A DNA stretch of 64,000 nucleotides from Proteles cristata cristata (Eukaryota; Chordata; Mammalia; Carnivora; Hyaenidae): NCBI GenBank assembly GCA_017311185.1, contig JAESUZ010005105.1:310001-374000 (forward strand). The letters run 5' to 3'. Below are positions 47,520-58,690 of the stretch, one piece after another. Each line of letters opens with the position of its first letter. Within the stretch, counting starts at the first letter, position 1. Below the pieces are notes generated by a model. That model worked only from the letters and a program-made list of their open reading frames with translations, searched no databases and was not told the DNA's origin. Both the position numbers and the translations under genes were made by a program.

Positions 47520-47889
47520 TTTTTTAACGTTCATTTTTTTTACTGTCATAAAATACACACAATATAAAATTTACCATTTTTATTATTTTTAAGTATACTG
47601 TTCACTGGCATTAGGAACATCCACATTATTGTGGAATCATCACCACCACCTATCTCCAGAACATTTTTTAAAAATTTGTATTTGAATATAGTTTGACACA
47701 CAATGGTACATTAATTTCAGGTGTACAACATAGTGATTTGACAAGTTGACACATTATTCTGGGCTCACCACAAGTATTGTTACCATCTGTCAACATACAA
47801 CACTATTACAATATCATTGACTATATTCCTTATGGTGTGTCTTTCATTCTCTTGACTTACTCATTCCATAACTTGGAGAAGCAACTTCT
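47520..47889 (-). mobile_element. L1M 3' end, antisense
   Basis: TTTCAGGTGTACAACATAGT at about 47717 and neighbouring blocks are the antisense 3' UTR of an L1M-type element. Confidence 0.55.
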
Positions 47890-48249
47890 GTACCAGTCAT
47901 CTGGTGGTGACTGCTAGGGGAGGACCTCCCTGTCCCGGTCAGTCTCCTTGGTGCTGACAAAACTGGACCTCAGGCCACTCACTGACACACCCTCAAGTTT
48001 TGCCTACCCTTCAAGCAGTGCCCCCCTATGAAGAAAGGAGCCAGTTATCTGATGATGGGCCAAGTGGAAGAGAACAGAGTTCCTATCTTTCCTCCAGAGA
48101 GTTTTGTGGTTCTTTATCCATCCAACCTGGGCCATACCCTCACCAGCCTCAGCAAGAAAAAGTGCTGCTGGGTCCCCAGCTTGAAACCCAGGCCAGCCTC
48201 CCAGGCCCCAGCCCTAGGGACCCCTTTCTTTTCCAAATAAATGCTTTTT
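47890..48249 (+). pseudogene. PCOLCE: Processed pseudogene fragment, PCOLCE-like (procollagen C-endopeptidase enhancer 1)
   Basis: PCOLCE is a secreted collagen-processing enhancer with a C-terminal netrin-like domain. Here about 120 codons of that C-terminus can be followed: VSLLG near 47938, KTG, LKF, then KQCPP at about 48012, then in another frame [15 protein letters not shown] and [12 protein letters not shown], ending LSKKKC. A 3' UTR-like stretch follows with AATAAATG at 48236, then a tail now expanded into GAAA repeats. Lesions include a TGA near 47968 and a +1 C in the CCC run near 48022. No introns are visible in the stretch. It is 5'-truncated, as expected for an L1-mediated retrocopy. 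The family match is from memory of the human protein. Confidence 0.7.
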
Positions 48250-48259
48250 GAAAGAAGAA

Positions 48260-48326
<67 letters not shown>

Positions 48327-48370
48327 GAAGGAGGAGGAAGGAAGAAAGAAAGAAGAAAGGAAAGAAAGGA

Positions 48371-48421
<51 letters not shown>

Positions 48422-48443
48422 GAAGGAAGGAAGAAAGGAAGAA

Positions 48444-48499
<56 letters not shown>

Positions 48500-48500
48500 A
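48250..48500. repeat. (GAAA)n microsatellite grown from a retrocopy poly(A) tail
   Basis: About 250 bp of AAAG units with GGAAGG interruptions at 48327-48360 and 48420-48440, starting right at the pseudogene's A-tail. The Lys/Arg-rich sense and Phe/Leu/Ser-rich antisense ORFs are repeat translation. Confidence 0.95.
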
Positions 48501-48559
48501 ACTGTCACATTGGGAGGAAAAAAAGAGGCAACTCTTGGCTGTCTAAAGAAAACTAACTT

Positions 48560-48935
48560 TTAAATAAAGGCAGAAATGGTGGGGCTAAAAACGGTAAAAT
48601 ATATACAATGATAACACTAATCAAAAACTTGGCGTGACCATACTAACATCAAAGTAGATTAAAGCAAAGAATATTAATTAGGATAAAAGTATGGTTTTTT
48701 TCAATGACAGAGGGGTCTATTTTTCAAAAAACTTTAACTACCCTAAATGCTTATGCATATAATAGCTTCAGGACACCTGGGTGGCTCAGTTGATTAAGCG
48801 TCCAACTTCAGCTCAGGTCATGATCTCATGGTTCACAAGTTCCAGACCTGTATGGGACTCTGTGCTGACAGCTTAGAGCCTGCATCCTGCTTCAGATTCT
48901 GTGTCTCCCTCTCTCTCTGCCCCTTCCCTCTGGTG

Positions 48936-48973
<38 letters not shown>

Positions 48974-49475
48974 AATAAATAAATAAACATTAAAAAAAAC
49001 TTTTTAATAAATAGAGCTTCAAAAATACATGACACAAAAACTGATAAACCTGTAAGGTGAGAATGAAAAAAACATCAATTATGGTAAAAAAAAAAAAAAA
49101 AGTCAGCATGCATGTCTCAATAATTAGCTGAATCATAACCCAGAAATTCATTAAGTATACAAGACTTAACTCTATCAACATGATCTGAAATCTATAGAAC
49201 ACCCGAAGAACAAAACCAAAGAGCAGAATTGTTTTAAGATTCAAAAGTAGTATTTATCAAGTTAGACAATATTCAGGGCTCTACAACAAGCCTTGTTAAA
49301 TTTCAAATGATTCAAGTTATACAAAGTATGTTATCTGGCTAAAAGGAATTAAGTTAGAAATCAGTAACAAATTTTCCTGAGAAACACCCACAACTGGGAC
49401 ATTAATATCAAAATTGTGGGATGCACCTAAAGCACTATTTGTGGGGAAATTAATGGCTCTATAGCAACAATGATT
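48560..49475 (+). mobile_element. Ancient L1 ORF2 endonuclease-region remnant
   Basis: Diverged matches to ORF2 endonuclease coding words occur before and after the SINE: GACCATACTAACATCAAAGT at 48636 and the TGGGATGCACCTAAAGCACT block at 49418. It may belong to the same old element as the ORF1 remnant at 46 kb, split by later insertions. No open frame. Confidence 0.5.
48771..49008 (+). mobile_element. Feliform SINE with long CT tract
   Basis: GGACACCTGGGTGGCTCAGT head, a TCTC run at 48940-48970 and an AAATAAATAAATAAAC tail. It is flanked by AATAGCTTCA (48761-48770) and AATAGAGCTTCA (about 49010-49021), an imperfect duplication. Confidence 0.9.
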
Positions 49476-50219
49476 AAAATTATTGCAGTGTGTATCATTG
49501 GCCATAATCTTAGCCACACAACCCTATCAGAGAGAGGCTGAGTAATATTTCATCTGGGCACTTTGCACCCTGTATAAAATTGAGGTTCAGTTATTATGAA
49601 CATAGGAAGAAAACTACCAGACAGGACATCACCAGTGTCTGCCACAGCCCATCAAGATGTTCTTCAATAATTTACTCTAAATACAGAGAGAGAAATCTTT
49701 CTCCCCAGCCTATCCCCTCTGCCAGGGAAGATTTTCAATAGTGGGATGACAAAAGTGTGATTTGATATGGCTAGTCAGTGTGAGAAACGTCAGCAAAATA
49801 GCAATGGATGGATCGAAGACAGGGACAAAAGACACCTGTTTCCATGGGGACAGGAAGAACACACCTCTGCTCCATCATGTGACACCCGGATCAATATGAA
49901 CAGCAAGAAATGACAGCAGACATAATCAAAGAAAAAGCTCTACTCAAGCTCGCTGGGCAGTAATAAACCATAGCAAAAGCAGAAACATATCCTGGAACCA
50001 GGTAATTTTTTATCCAGTATTTGGAATGCACAACTCCAGTGCTTCAACTACCAAAAGTAGTTTCATTGGCTACCTGAAAAGTCTTAAGTTGAAGGAGGAA
50101 CGATGAAAGAAAGGCCAAGTAGCATTAAGAGAACATCAAATTTGACATTTAAATATGGGTAAGTCTCTTAAATATTAAGACAAGTAGTTAGAGTGGCATG
50201 AGGGAAGAAAGATATTTGT
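49476..50219. other. Intergenic, nothing recognised
   Basis: Single-copy-looking sequence without ORFs. Confidence 0.4.
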
Positions 50220-50640
50220 ATTCAGATAAACTCTTATCCAAAACCTGCACCGCCACTGTGAGGTTTTTCTGACCAGTCATGTTTTGTTTGTTTGGTTTGT
50301 TTGTTTGTTTTTTTAATTTTTTGTTTTCTTTTGTTTTGTTTTGTTTTGGTTGAGAAAGAGCAAGCAGGGTAGAGAGACAGAGGGATCCATCAAGCAGATG
50401 GAGCCCAACATGGGCTCAACACAGGGCTCAATCCCACCACCCTAGCCAAAAGCAAGAGTCAGAAACTCAACCTACTGAGCCTCCCAGGCACACCTGACCA
50501 ATCATTTGTCTGTTCCTCAGTTACTTCTTCTGTAAAATGAGGATAGCTTTTTTTCACTTTAAGATTTATGTCAAAAATAATACATAATGTATATACAAAG
50601 CGCCAAAGTGTTTAGTTCTAGGAGAAATATAAAGATTCAA
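50220..50640 (+). mobile_element. MIR remnant split by a SINE
   Basis: The right half reads GTTCCTCAGTTACTTCTTCT then GTAAAATGAGGATAG, the MIR core-to-tail motif. The left half (50220-50280) precedes the SINE. Confidence 0.6.
50281..50494 (-). mobile_element. Older CAN-SINE nested in MIR
   Basis: Antisense, with a TTTG-rich tail side (50283-50345) and a degraded tRNA-like head. The 11-bp duplication TGACCAGTCAT / TGACCAATCAT (50270-50280, 50495-50505) has one mismatch. Confidence 0.8.
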
Positions 50641-52882
50641 CAAAGAAATCAAAACAGAATTCAGATGACATCAGACCATCCTGAGTGTCTCTGAGGACAT
50701 TGATCCCATTGCTACAAGAGTTTTTACATTGTTGATTAGACTGCCACCAATTCATTAGTAACTTTTAAAACTGGGTCACCAAGGACTATATTGTTGTTCA
50801 CTCAGATGTCCCCTGTGCACTGGTAACATACTAACATATAAAAGGAATGTTGCTATTATAGAATTTGCAGGGAGCCTGCCTCCCTGCGCAGGAAGATCAA
50901 ATGTGGCCCCCTGACAAAACTAGAGAAAAACTTCCTTTACCTCTGCATCTTTGCTTCCTTTAAACTAACAGAACAACTGGGAAATCTGGTATCCGGTGCC
51001 ATGTTAGACTTGGTGAGAGAAGAGGAGATGGAAACTGGCCTCCTGATATCAGAAGCCACAGAAGTCCAGGAGAGGTCAGTCAATTGTCAGGCTTGCCTGT
51101 GAGAGAGTGCGTGTGTGCAGACGCGAGTGTGTAGAGGGTGAGGCTGGGGGTTGTGACAGGTGGAATATGAGAGTGGGAATAGAAGTACACACCAAACAAC
51201 TCACGTACACACCAAACAACTCACCAGCTGAATGCTGCTCATACTGTGGTTCCCTCAAGGGTCTCAGATAAAGAACTACTGGAAAAGTAAATGTGCAATT
51301 GTCATGCCATATTTTTCCAAATTCTCCAAACATGAGCAGAGAGTGAACACAGTTTTAAAATCTGGAATTCAGTTCATTATAATTGATAGTGGAGATAAGT
51401 ATTCAACAATCATTTCTGATATGTTGCTATGCTGAAGAATATGAAATTAGAATTTTATGCCATGGTTAATTTATAACTATGAGTTGAGAAAGCTCTTAAT
51501 AAAGAGACAGAAAAATAAAAGGCAATGGAAAAGACACTGCCACCCAATAAAATCCTAGTGTCATAGAAATCAAATAATGGCAGTATTATAAATTACCTTA
51601 CAGGGAACTTCCTCTTTTTCTCTCTCTGTTATTTTGGTCTTTTTTGCCACCTTTCTTTGGCAGGGGAGGGGCAGGTAGTGGTGGCAGTGTTTACACTTCT
51701 TGAATCTCTACTCTCTAGTCCATGGGCAGCCTCTGTCCCAAAGGAAGACTGAATGAGGTTTGTTCCAAACATAGGGAAGGTCTAAGTCTCTCAAAATTAG
51801 TCATCTATAATAGCGAGTCAATGAAGGAACAAACTGACTCTCAGTCACTCATCCAACTCCCAAAGTGACTGAGAGTAGGTAGTTTTGCATTGGTAAGGTC
51901 TCAAGGCCTACCTGAGAACATTCATTGAAAATACTACTTATGAGAAGAGGGTGATAAATTGTATTATTATATAATGAAACTGTTGCAAATGCTGCTTGAT
52001 CTGAATTGAAACTGAATAAATAACTTTTAGTCTACCAGAGGAATTTTCCCAGGATTATAGGGAGCATTGGTATGATTGCTGGTAAAAGCCAAAATGAAGC
52101 AGTCTTAGATCCAAAGACCTGCTCCCACAGCTTTAACTGCATTATTAAAAATAGCAAAAAGCTTCATGACTTAAAACAGTGTCACTGAAGATTAACACAT
52201 ATTATATTGGGCATTTTAAACCTTAAATTCGTGATCGGCCGAATGCTAATATGACTTCTTATCAATATAGAAGAATAAACATTTTGATAATAGAGGAATG
52301 ATTTTAGGTCCTAAGAACTTCATAAGAAAAGAAGAGATGGAGTTACAATTTCAATAGCCGGTATAAGGATTTAAAACTCTTCTACGGTGGAAGGGAGGGA
52401 GCAAGAAAAATAAGGAATGGAGAAATGGACCTGGCCATCATTCAGTTTGACCTATCAGAGTCTTCCCCTGGCAAGTACATGGCAAGATACCATCTCTCCA
52501 GTAAAGTCATTTCTCCTATGAGCGAAGATGGGGAGAGGTTGTCTCTTTTCCAAAATCCTATCTGTGAACCCTAAGCAATACACCTTGCTAACTCAGTTTA
52601 TGATGACAGATGGCATAGCCAACTTCATACAAAGAAAAAAACCTAGAAAAACTAAGTGAATATAGGAAAATATAAATAGCTACCTATAGAACTAAGAGTG
52701 ATTGCCAAGGAACAAGCATGGAGTAGTTATCATCCCAGATCTAAAGCTGCATTTTGATTGTTACCTTGTGTTACTATGTCACTAAGTATGCACCAAAATG
52801 AAATACTATCTCCTACTGGTAGCCTGAAAGCTCCTTGAGGAAGCAACTTGTTAAAGCTCTAGTCTCTGTTATAATGTTCTTT
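50641..52882. other. Intergenic, no gene seen
   Basis: 50850-51080 is less AT-rich and contains AGAG/GTCAGT (51072-51081), a donor-like site that could end a non-coding exon, but there is no supporting evidence. A 20-bp unit GTACACACCAAACAACTCAC is tandemly duplicated at about 51184-51223. A perfect 13-bp inverted repeat with a 14-nt loop lies at 51837-51849 / 51864-51876. Confidence 0.4.
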
Positions 52883-52898
52883 AAATAACAGAGGCTCA

Positions 52899-53172
52899 GG
52901 AAGGGGGAAAAAAGTTACAAACAGAAAGGGAGGGAGGTAAACCATAAGAGACTCTTAAATACAAAGAACAAATTGAGGGTTGATGGAAGGGCGCGGGGGA
53001 GAGAGTAAAATGGATGATGGGCATTGAGAAGGGCACTTGTCGGGATGAGCACCGGGTGTTGTATGTACGCAATGAATCACAGGAATCCAGCCCCCAAAAC
53101 CAAGAGCACACCGTATACACTGTATGTTAGCCAACTTGACAATAAATCATATTTAAAAACATATAAATAAAT
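52899..53172 (+). mobile_element. 5'-truncated L1 3' UTR with perfect target duplication
   Basis: About 274 bp of L1 3' end (CATAAGAGACTCTTAAATAC through the CAATAAATCATATTT tail) between perfect 16-bp repeats, 52883-52898 and 53173-53188. Confidence 0.92.
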
Positions 53173-53188
53173 AAATAACAGAGGCTCA

Positions 53189-54335
53189 TTAGATATTTAT
53201 TTGAATGAAGAAATGTAGATTATTTTGGGGCAATGCAAGAGTAACCGCATGCAATTTTGATTCTCTGTTCAGAAAACATACACTGGATACAACAGGGACA
53301 ATTGTTTAAAACATAAGAAATTTGTTTCTCCCCTCGTGTAGAAGTATATAGGATTTCCCTACAGACACTTAAGTTATGCCCAAATTTACTCATTTAATAA
53401 CCAATTCCCCCTAATAAAACACAAAGACATATTACAGGCCCATATATTAAGTTATCATTAACTACTGATATCCCCAATAAAAATGCATTTACTGGATTTT
53501 TTTTACAGGACGGCTACCTGAGAGCAGCTGCTTGAAATATGAATCTCAATGAGGCTAAGTTTTGACATGAAGGAGGGGGGACACTTCCTGGGCAACTCTC
53601 TAATGAGATTTTGGGGGAAAATGCAAATTGGACTACAGGGGGGCATAACGCTCCTGGGAGGTGCAGAAATGGACAGTGACAAGTGTCACTGAGAAAGGTA
53701 GGGTACTTTATAAATTGCTTACAAAGATTGATTCATATGTGTGTATTTGTTTCTGGGTGTTGCTTGAGCAAGTCACATATATCAATACTCGGAGAACAGA
53801 AGCAGCAGGGATAGAGAGCTGGTTGGTAAATCAGTAAGGAAAGTTGATTGGAAGCGGAGAGCAGCAGAAATTGTTCAAAGAAGAGATCACTAAGATAAAC
53901 TCTAAGGCAGATTCTGAAGGCTGAGTGCTGGGAAGCACACAGGGCTGGTCAGGCTGCTGAGGCTGGCAAAGAAACAAATATGGCAGATCATTCCCTCTGG
54001 GCTCTATCCATGACCCTAGCACCACAACAGGACTTATATATAAAGTGTATATAAATTGGATTTGTTTCCAAGTTCCAGAAAAAGTTTCTTTATACCATTT
54101 CAGGAAACTTCTATCTAAGCAGTCCCAAACCGGCTTAAAAATACTTTCATTTGCCTAGATATAGGGTGAAAAACAAAATTATACCTTTATATTTTAAACT
54201 TTTTATCTCCTTATTTAGAAATCATTCAAAGTGCAAAGTGCAGAACTAATGCTTTTAAACGAATGTTACTGTTAAATTTCAGTATAACAATAGAAGATGA
54301 ACAACATAAAATACTAGTTAAACATCTGTCTAAAC
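53189..54335. other. Intergenic upstream of OR gene 3
   Basis: A TTTTTTTTACAG/GACGG acceptor-like site at about 53498-53510 is present. Whether it belongs to an OR 5' exon is unknown. No ORF of note. Confidence 0.35.
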
Positions 54336-54560
54336 CTATAGAATGTACAACACCAAGAGTGAACCATAACGTGAATTATGGACTCTGATGTGTGAATGTA
54401 GGTTCACCAATTTTAACAAAGGTACCACTGTGGTGGGGATGCTGATGATGCGGGAGGCTATGCACTTGTGAAGGCAGGAGGTGTGTGGAAAATCTCTGTA
54501 CCTTCCCTTTAATTTTGCTGTGATCCCAAGATTACTCTAAAAAATATGTTTTAATTTTAT
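54336..54560 (+). mobile_element. Ancient L1M 3' end
   Basis: TACAACACCAAGAGTGAACC, GTAGGTTCACCAATTTTAAC and the CTCTGTACCTTCCCTTTAAT block resemble the 3' UTR of old L1M elements. It ends before a T-rich run. Confidence 0.6.
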
Positions 54561-54994
54561 TCTTATTTTTAGTTTTATTTTTTTTTTAATGTTTTAATTT
54601 TAAAACACACAAAAAAAAATACCAAATAACAGATCCTTTTTTTGTTTTGAGGATTGAGCATTTCAGTATGGTGTGGAAAAATAAAGGAAGATAAGGATGG
54701 GGGATTCAAAACTAATAAAATTGCCTCCAGCATAAAGACAAATAAAATCTGTACAACAAGGCAATGTTGTTGAGAAACTGAAAACTGGACATATGATTTA
54801 CATTTCATTTTGGTTTTGTTTGATATTTTTGTAAATATGTTCTCTAATTAGAGAGTTATAAGCACAAGATCTATGTTAGATATTTCCTATAAATGTCTCT
54901 GTGTTAACAAATTGATTATTAAGTAAACGAAGAAAGGGCATGTGAGTAGGCCTACCAGGATGTTCTCCTTCAAGTCCCAACACTGGCTTCTTAT
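54561..54994. other. Proximal upstream region of OR gene 3
   Basis: AT-rich, with a T/A homopolymer-rich part at 54574-54620. No ORF. Confidence 0.4.
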
Positions 54995-55011
54995 GACACT
55001 TCTCTCTCCAG
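54995..55011 (+). promoter_or_regulatory. Candidate splice acceptor before OR gene 3
   Basis: ACACTTCTCTCTCCAG with AG at 55010-55011, 33 nt before the ATG. It is the best of the three OR acceptor candidates by pyrimidine content. Confidence 0.5.
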
Positions 55012-55044
55012 CTGGAATCCCTCTTGACTTGGTGCAAGGCGGTG

Positions 55045-55983
55045 ATGAGAAATCACACAGCGGTAACAACATTCATCCTGCTGGGATTAACAGATGATCC
55101 CAAAATGCAAGTTCTGCTTTTTGTATTTTTGTTTCTCACCTACATATTGAGTGTGGCTGGAAACCTCATCATTATCGCCCTCACGCTTTTGGATTCCCAT
55201 CTTAAAACTCCTATGTATTTTTTCCTCCGGAATTTCTCTTTCTTAGAAGTCTCATTCACCACTGTCTGTATTCCCAGATTCCTGTATATGATGACAACTG
55301 GAGACAATACTGTTACCTACAATGCTTGTGCCACCCAATTATTTTTTGTTGTCCTCTTTGGAGCAACAGAATTTTTTCTCCTTGCTGCCATGTCCTATGA
55401 CCGCTATGTGGCCATTTGTAAGCCCCTGCACTACACGATCATCATGAACAACAGAGTCTGTACTATCCTCATTCTCTGCTGTTGGTTCGCTGGCCTGTTA
55501 ATCATCCTCCCACCTCTTGGCATGGGCCTCCAGCTGGAATTCTGTGACTCAAATGTGATTGATCATTTTGGCTGTGATGCGTCTCCTATTCTGCAGATAA
55601 CCTGCTCAGACACAGTGTTAATAGAGAGAATTGTTTTGAGTTTTGCTGTGCTGACACTCATTATTACTTTAGTGTGTGTAGTCCTCTCCTATACATACAT
55701 CATTAAGACCATTCTACAATTCCCTTCTGCCCAACAAAGGAAAAAGGCCTTTTCCACCTGCTCCTCCCATATGATTGTGGTTTCCATCACCTATGGCAGC
55801 TGTATCTTCATCTATATCAAACCTTCAGCAAAGGAAGGAGTAGCTACTAATAAAGTAGTGTCTGTGCTCACTACTTCAGTTGCTCCTCTGCTTAACCCAT
55901 TCATTTATACACTTCGAAACAAACAAGTGAAAGAGGCCTTCAAAGACACAGTAAAACGGATTGTATTTCTCACAAAGAAGTAA
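55045..55983 (+). CDS. OR6C-like: Olfactory receptor, family 6 subfamily C-like (312 aa, intact)
   Basis: Seven-helix odorant GPCR with 312 residues from ATG 55045, whose frame upstream opens only at a TTG (55024). Landmarks are NHT at 3-5, GN at 39-40, PMYFFL at 56-61, Cys95, [10 protein letters not shown] at 116-125, the ECL2 cysteine pattern around [13 protein letters not shown] in TM5 before [19 protein letters not shown] in TM6, [12 protein letters not shown] in TM7 and a basic tail ending FLTKK. All canonical motifs are present without deviation, making this the most typical OR6C sequence of the three. The 12-kb distance and high resemblance to the gene at 42.2 kb suggest a tandem duplication. 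A poly(A) signal candidate AATAAA lies at 56062-56067, 79 nt after the stop. Expression is expected in olfactory epithelium under one-receptor-per-neuron choice. The ligand and exact OR6C number are unknown. Confidence 0.96.
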   Translation: MRNHTAVTTFILLGLTDDPKMQVLLFVFLFLTYILSVAGNLIIIALTLLDSHLKTPMYFFLRNFSFLEVSFTTVCIPRFLYMMTTGDNTVTYNACATQLFFVVLFGATEFFLLAAMSYDRYVAICKPLHYTIIMNNRVCTILILCCWFAGLLIILPPLGMGLQLEFCDSNVIDHFGCDASPILQITCSDTVLIERIVLSFAVLTLIITLVCVVLSYTYIIKTILQFPSAQQRKKAFSTCSSHMIVVSITYGSCIFIYIKPSAKEGVATNKVVSVLTTSVAPLLNPFIYTLRNKQVKEAFKDTVKRIVFLTKK

Positions 55984-56369
55984 GAGACTATTGTTCTTTG
56001 AGGCTGAGTTGAATTAAATTTGAATCTGAATAACCCATGAGCAACATCCATGAATTTGCCAAATAAATGGTTTAAGTTAACTAAATTCTTTCCTTTAAAC
56101 CAATTTATCCACAAAAATATTTCTACTGCCCATCTGGAAATTTTTTTGACTGTAATGTATCCTGAAACATGGTATGACTGCAGAAGAAAAAGAACAAGAC
56201 TTCCAAGTACTAAATGTGTTCTAGTGACATTGCCATTGACGGTGTTTAACCATAAACTTGAGGAGAACAAGAGTGAATTTAGGGGAACAACAACTAAGTC
56301 CTGGTCAGTAACTTCTTCAATATCCAGACTTACATTATTCCTTGATTTAAGAAGAATGTTAGTGAGGGG
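55984..56369. other. 3' flank of OR gene 3
   Basis: Contains AATAAA at 56062-56067, a plausible cleavage signal. ORFs on both strands here (to 121 codons) lack recognisable domains and are probably chance. Confidence 0.45.
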
Positions 56370-56525
56370 TGGGCAAAATGGGTGAAGGGGGTCAAGTGTG
56401 TGCTGGTGGGTGGTAACTAGACTTGTGGTGGTGATCCCTTCATAATGTATACAGATGTCAATTAAATGCTGTAAACCTGAAACTTATATAATGTTACATA
56501 CCAACTTTACCTTGGTTTTTAAAAA
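56370..56525 (+). mobile_element. L1M 3' end
   Basis: GTAACTAGACTTGTGGTGGT then CTGTAAACCTGAAACTTATA matches the usual L1MA/MB 3' terminus. Confidence 0.65.
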
Positions 56526-57168
56526 AGATGAATGTTAGAGATTAGGAGGCTTGATCAAAACATCAGAAATGTTACTAATTTGAGAAGAGCATTTGGTTGT
56601 TTAGCATAGACTAACTACTAAAAATAAAATCCAGGTACAGTGTGGAAAAAAAAAAAAGAAGAAAAAGGGGGAGACATGAGAGGAAAAGTAATAGTCATTT
56701 AGGGACCTTGAACCAAATATTTGGAATTCTTTCTATAAAAGGGTAAAAGCAGTAGTTGTGAAAGTACAGTTGTATGCTCTCATAGTACATACACAACCAT
56801 TATTTATGTTTATTAAACATTATCCAATTGCACAAATGTATTTTTTCATTGTGTACTCCTTATTTCCAATTGCTCAAAGTAATGGCTATCATATAAGTGT
56901 CTTTTATATTTCAAAAATATTCAGAGAAAACAGAAATTTTTTCTCCAAGGTCTTTCTTCTTCTTTCTCTTAAGATTACTAAAAAACCAACAAAATCCCAC
57001 TAAATGTTGCCTAGCTTCCCTTCTGATAATTAATTTAAGCATACATCTATATAATGTATGTATTTACTTAGTAGTTGGGTTGATCATTTCACCTGACATG
57101 TGAATCCTTAGCAAGCAGAGTTTGTATATTAGTTTCATTGTTTGTTTTGGATGATGATGAAGAAAGTT
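56526..57168. other. Intergenic, nothing recognised
   Basis: AT-rich, with a short A run at 56646-56656. ORFs 56758-57103 have no domain. Confidence 0.4.
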
Positions 57169-57184
57169 AAGAATATTGTAGATT

Positions 57185-57392
57185 TGGGGCACCTGGGTGG
57201 CTCAGTCAGTTAAGCATCTGACTTCTGCTGAGGTCACGATCTCATAGTGACTTCGAGCCCTGTGTTGGGCTCTGTGTTGACAGCTCAGAGCCTGGAGCCT
57301 GCTTTGGATTCTGGGTCTTCCTCTCTCTCTGACCACCTCCCCCCCATCCTCACCTCTTCTCAAAAACAAATAAACATTAAAATCAGAGGAAA
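57185..57392 (+). mobile_element. Feliform SINE with perfect target-site duplication
   Basis: GGGGCACCTGGGTGGCTCAG head. The 16-bp duplication AAGAATATTGTAGATT lies at 57169-57184 and 57393-57408. The B-box region has a small deletion. Confidence 0.93.
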
Positions 57393-57449
57393 AAGAATAT
57401 TGTAGATTCTAAAAAATACCCTGCCTAACTTGCCATTCAAGAACCAAGT

Positions 57450-57667
57450 ATGGAGCACGTGGGTGGCTTATTCAATTCAGTATCCAACTTTGACTCAGGT
57501 CATGATCTCGCAGTTCCTGAGTTTGAGCCCCGTTGGACTCTATGCTGACAGCTCAGAGCTTGGAGCCTCTTTGGATTCTGTGTCTCCCTCTCTCTCTGCC
57601 CTTCCCCCACTCATTCTCTGTCTGTCTCTCTCTCAAAAATAAATAAACACTAAAAAATAATTTTTTT
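57450..57667 (+). mobile_element. Feliform SINE
   Basis: GGAGCACGTGGGTGGCTTAT head, CT tract and AAAAATAAATAAACACTAAA tail. A short AACCAAGT repeat flanks it. It lies 58 bp from the previous SINE in the same orientation. Confidence 0.88.
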
Positions 57668-58394
57668 AAAAAACCAAGTGCATCTAGATAGGTTCAATAT
57701 TGGAAATTCAGTAGGTTCATGAAAGAGGTTCTCTTCTCTTGTTCACTTACTCACTAAAAGGAAATGAAAAAGGGTTGCATTATATCAGGTCTTTGGGGCT
57801 GAAGGTAGTGCATCAAATAACTGAGGTAATGTTTGGATCCAACTCTATTTCCTAAACATAACTCAAATATTATTGAAATTGATGATGACTTTTCACTTTG
57901 CCCAGTTTGAACACTGAAAATGTTCAGATATTTTCTGAACTTAATTTTATGTGTAAGTTCCCTTCACATGGAGGGGGGAAATTTTTATGTCAGCTGCTCT
58001 CCCTGAACTCTTCCTTCTAGATTCCCATTTCAGTCACTCAGTATTATCATTTTTTTCCATCAAAAATCCTTGTTTACATTTCATATTCCCATTATACTTC
58101 TAAAATTTTATCTCTCAGCCAGAATTATCTTGACAACTGCCCAATAATATCCTATTTTTAATCTCTTCTCTGTATTAGTCATCCTAAGCAATATTACAAT
58201 ATATATTATCCTAAAGCACTATTTTAATTCATTTACTTATTGCTTTAAATCTTCTAGAACTTTCTAGTTCCTAATTTTGAAACTTATTCTCTTAGCAATC
58301 ACGAGTTGCCAAAATCTATGTTCAATTGCACTAATCCAACATTTTCTGCAGCTCCTCAACATTAACTCTAATTCAAAATCTAAGCTTTTCACAT
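57668..58394. other. Intergenic, nothing recognised
   Basis: AT-rich, without ORFs. Confidence 0.4.
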
Positions 58395-58690
58395 GATAGT
58401 TGCCTACCTGAAATGCCCTTAATTTTCTATTCAAACCTATTTATACCCTATTCAAACATAAGTGATTTTTCAGAGCCCAGCTCAAATTCATCTTCCATTT
58501 CCCTCCCCTCATCGTTTCTTCCCCAAATGATTTTCTATTTCTATACACCTCATTCTTGTTAATTCCACATATTTTGTCATTATTCCCCAGTTGGTTTGCA
58601 TTGTTTATGTTCTATATGTTTAATCTTGTCTCTATAATTCTCCAAGGGCAAATATCTTTGACAAAGGAAGTATTTTAAAGTTGTCTTAAT
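58395..58690 (+). mobile_element. Ancient L2 3' fragment
   Basis: GAGCCCAGCTCAAATTCATC at 58474, followed by a TTCCCC stretch and CTCCAAGGGCAAATATCT at 58640, parallels the L2 3' end. Diverged. Confidence 0.5.

Noticed and set aside
48149..48556. Long Lys/Arg-rich and Phe/Ser-rich ORFs of 100-119 codons
   Set aside because: They are translations of the GAAA microsatellite.
55905..56385. 111-121 codon ORFs on both strands after OR gene 3
   Set aside because: One overlaps the OR 3' end in antisense, and neither has a domain or a plausible gene structure.
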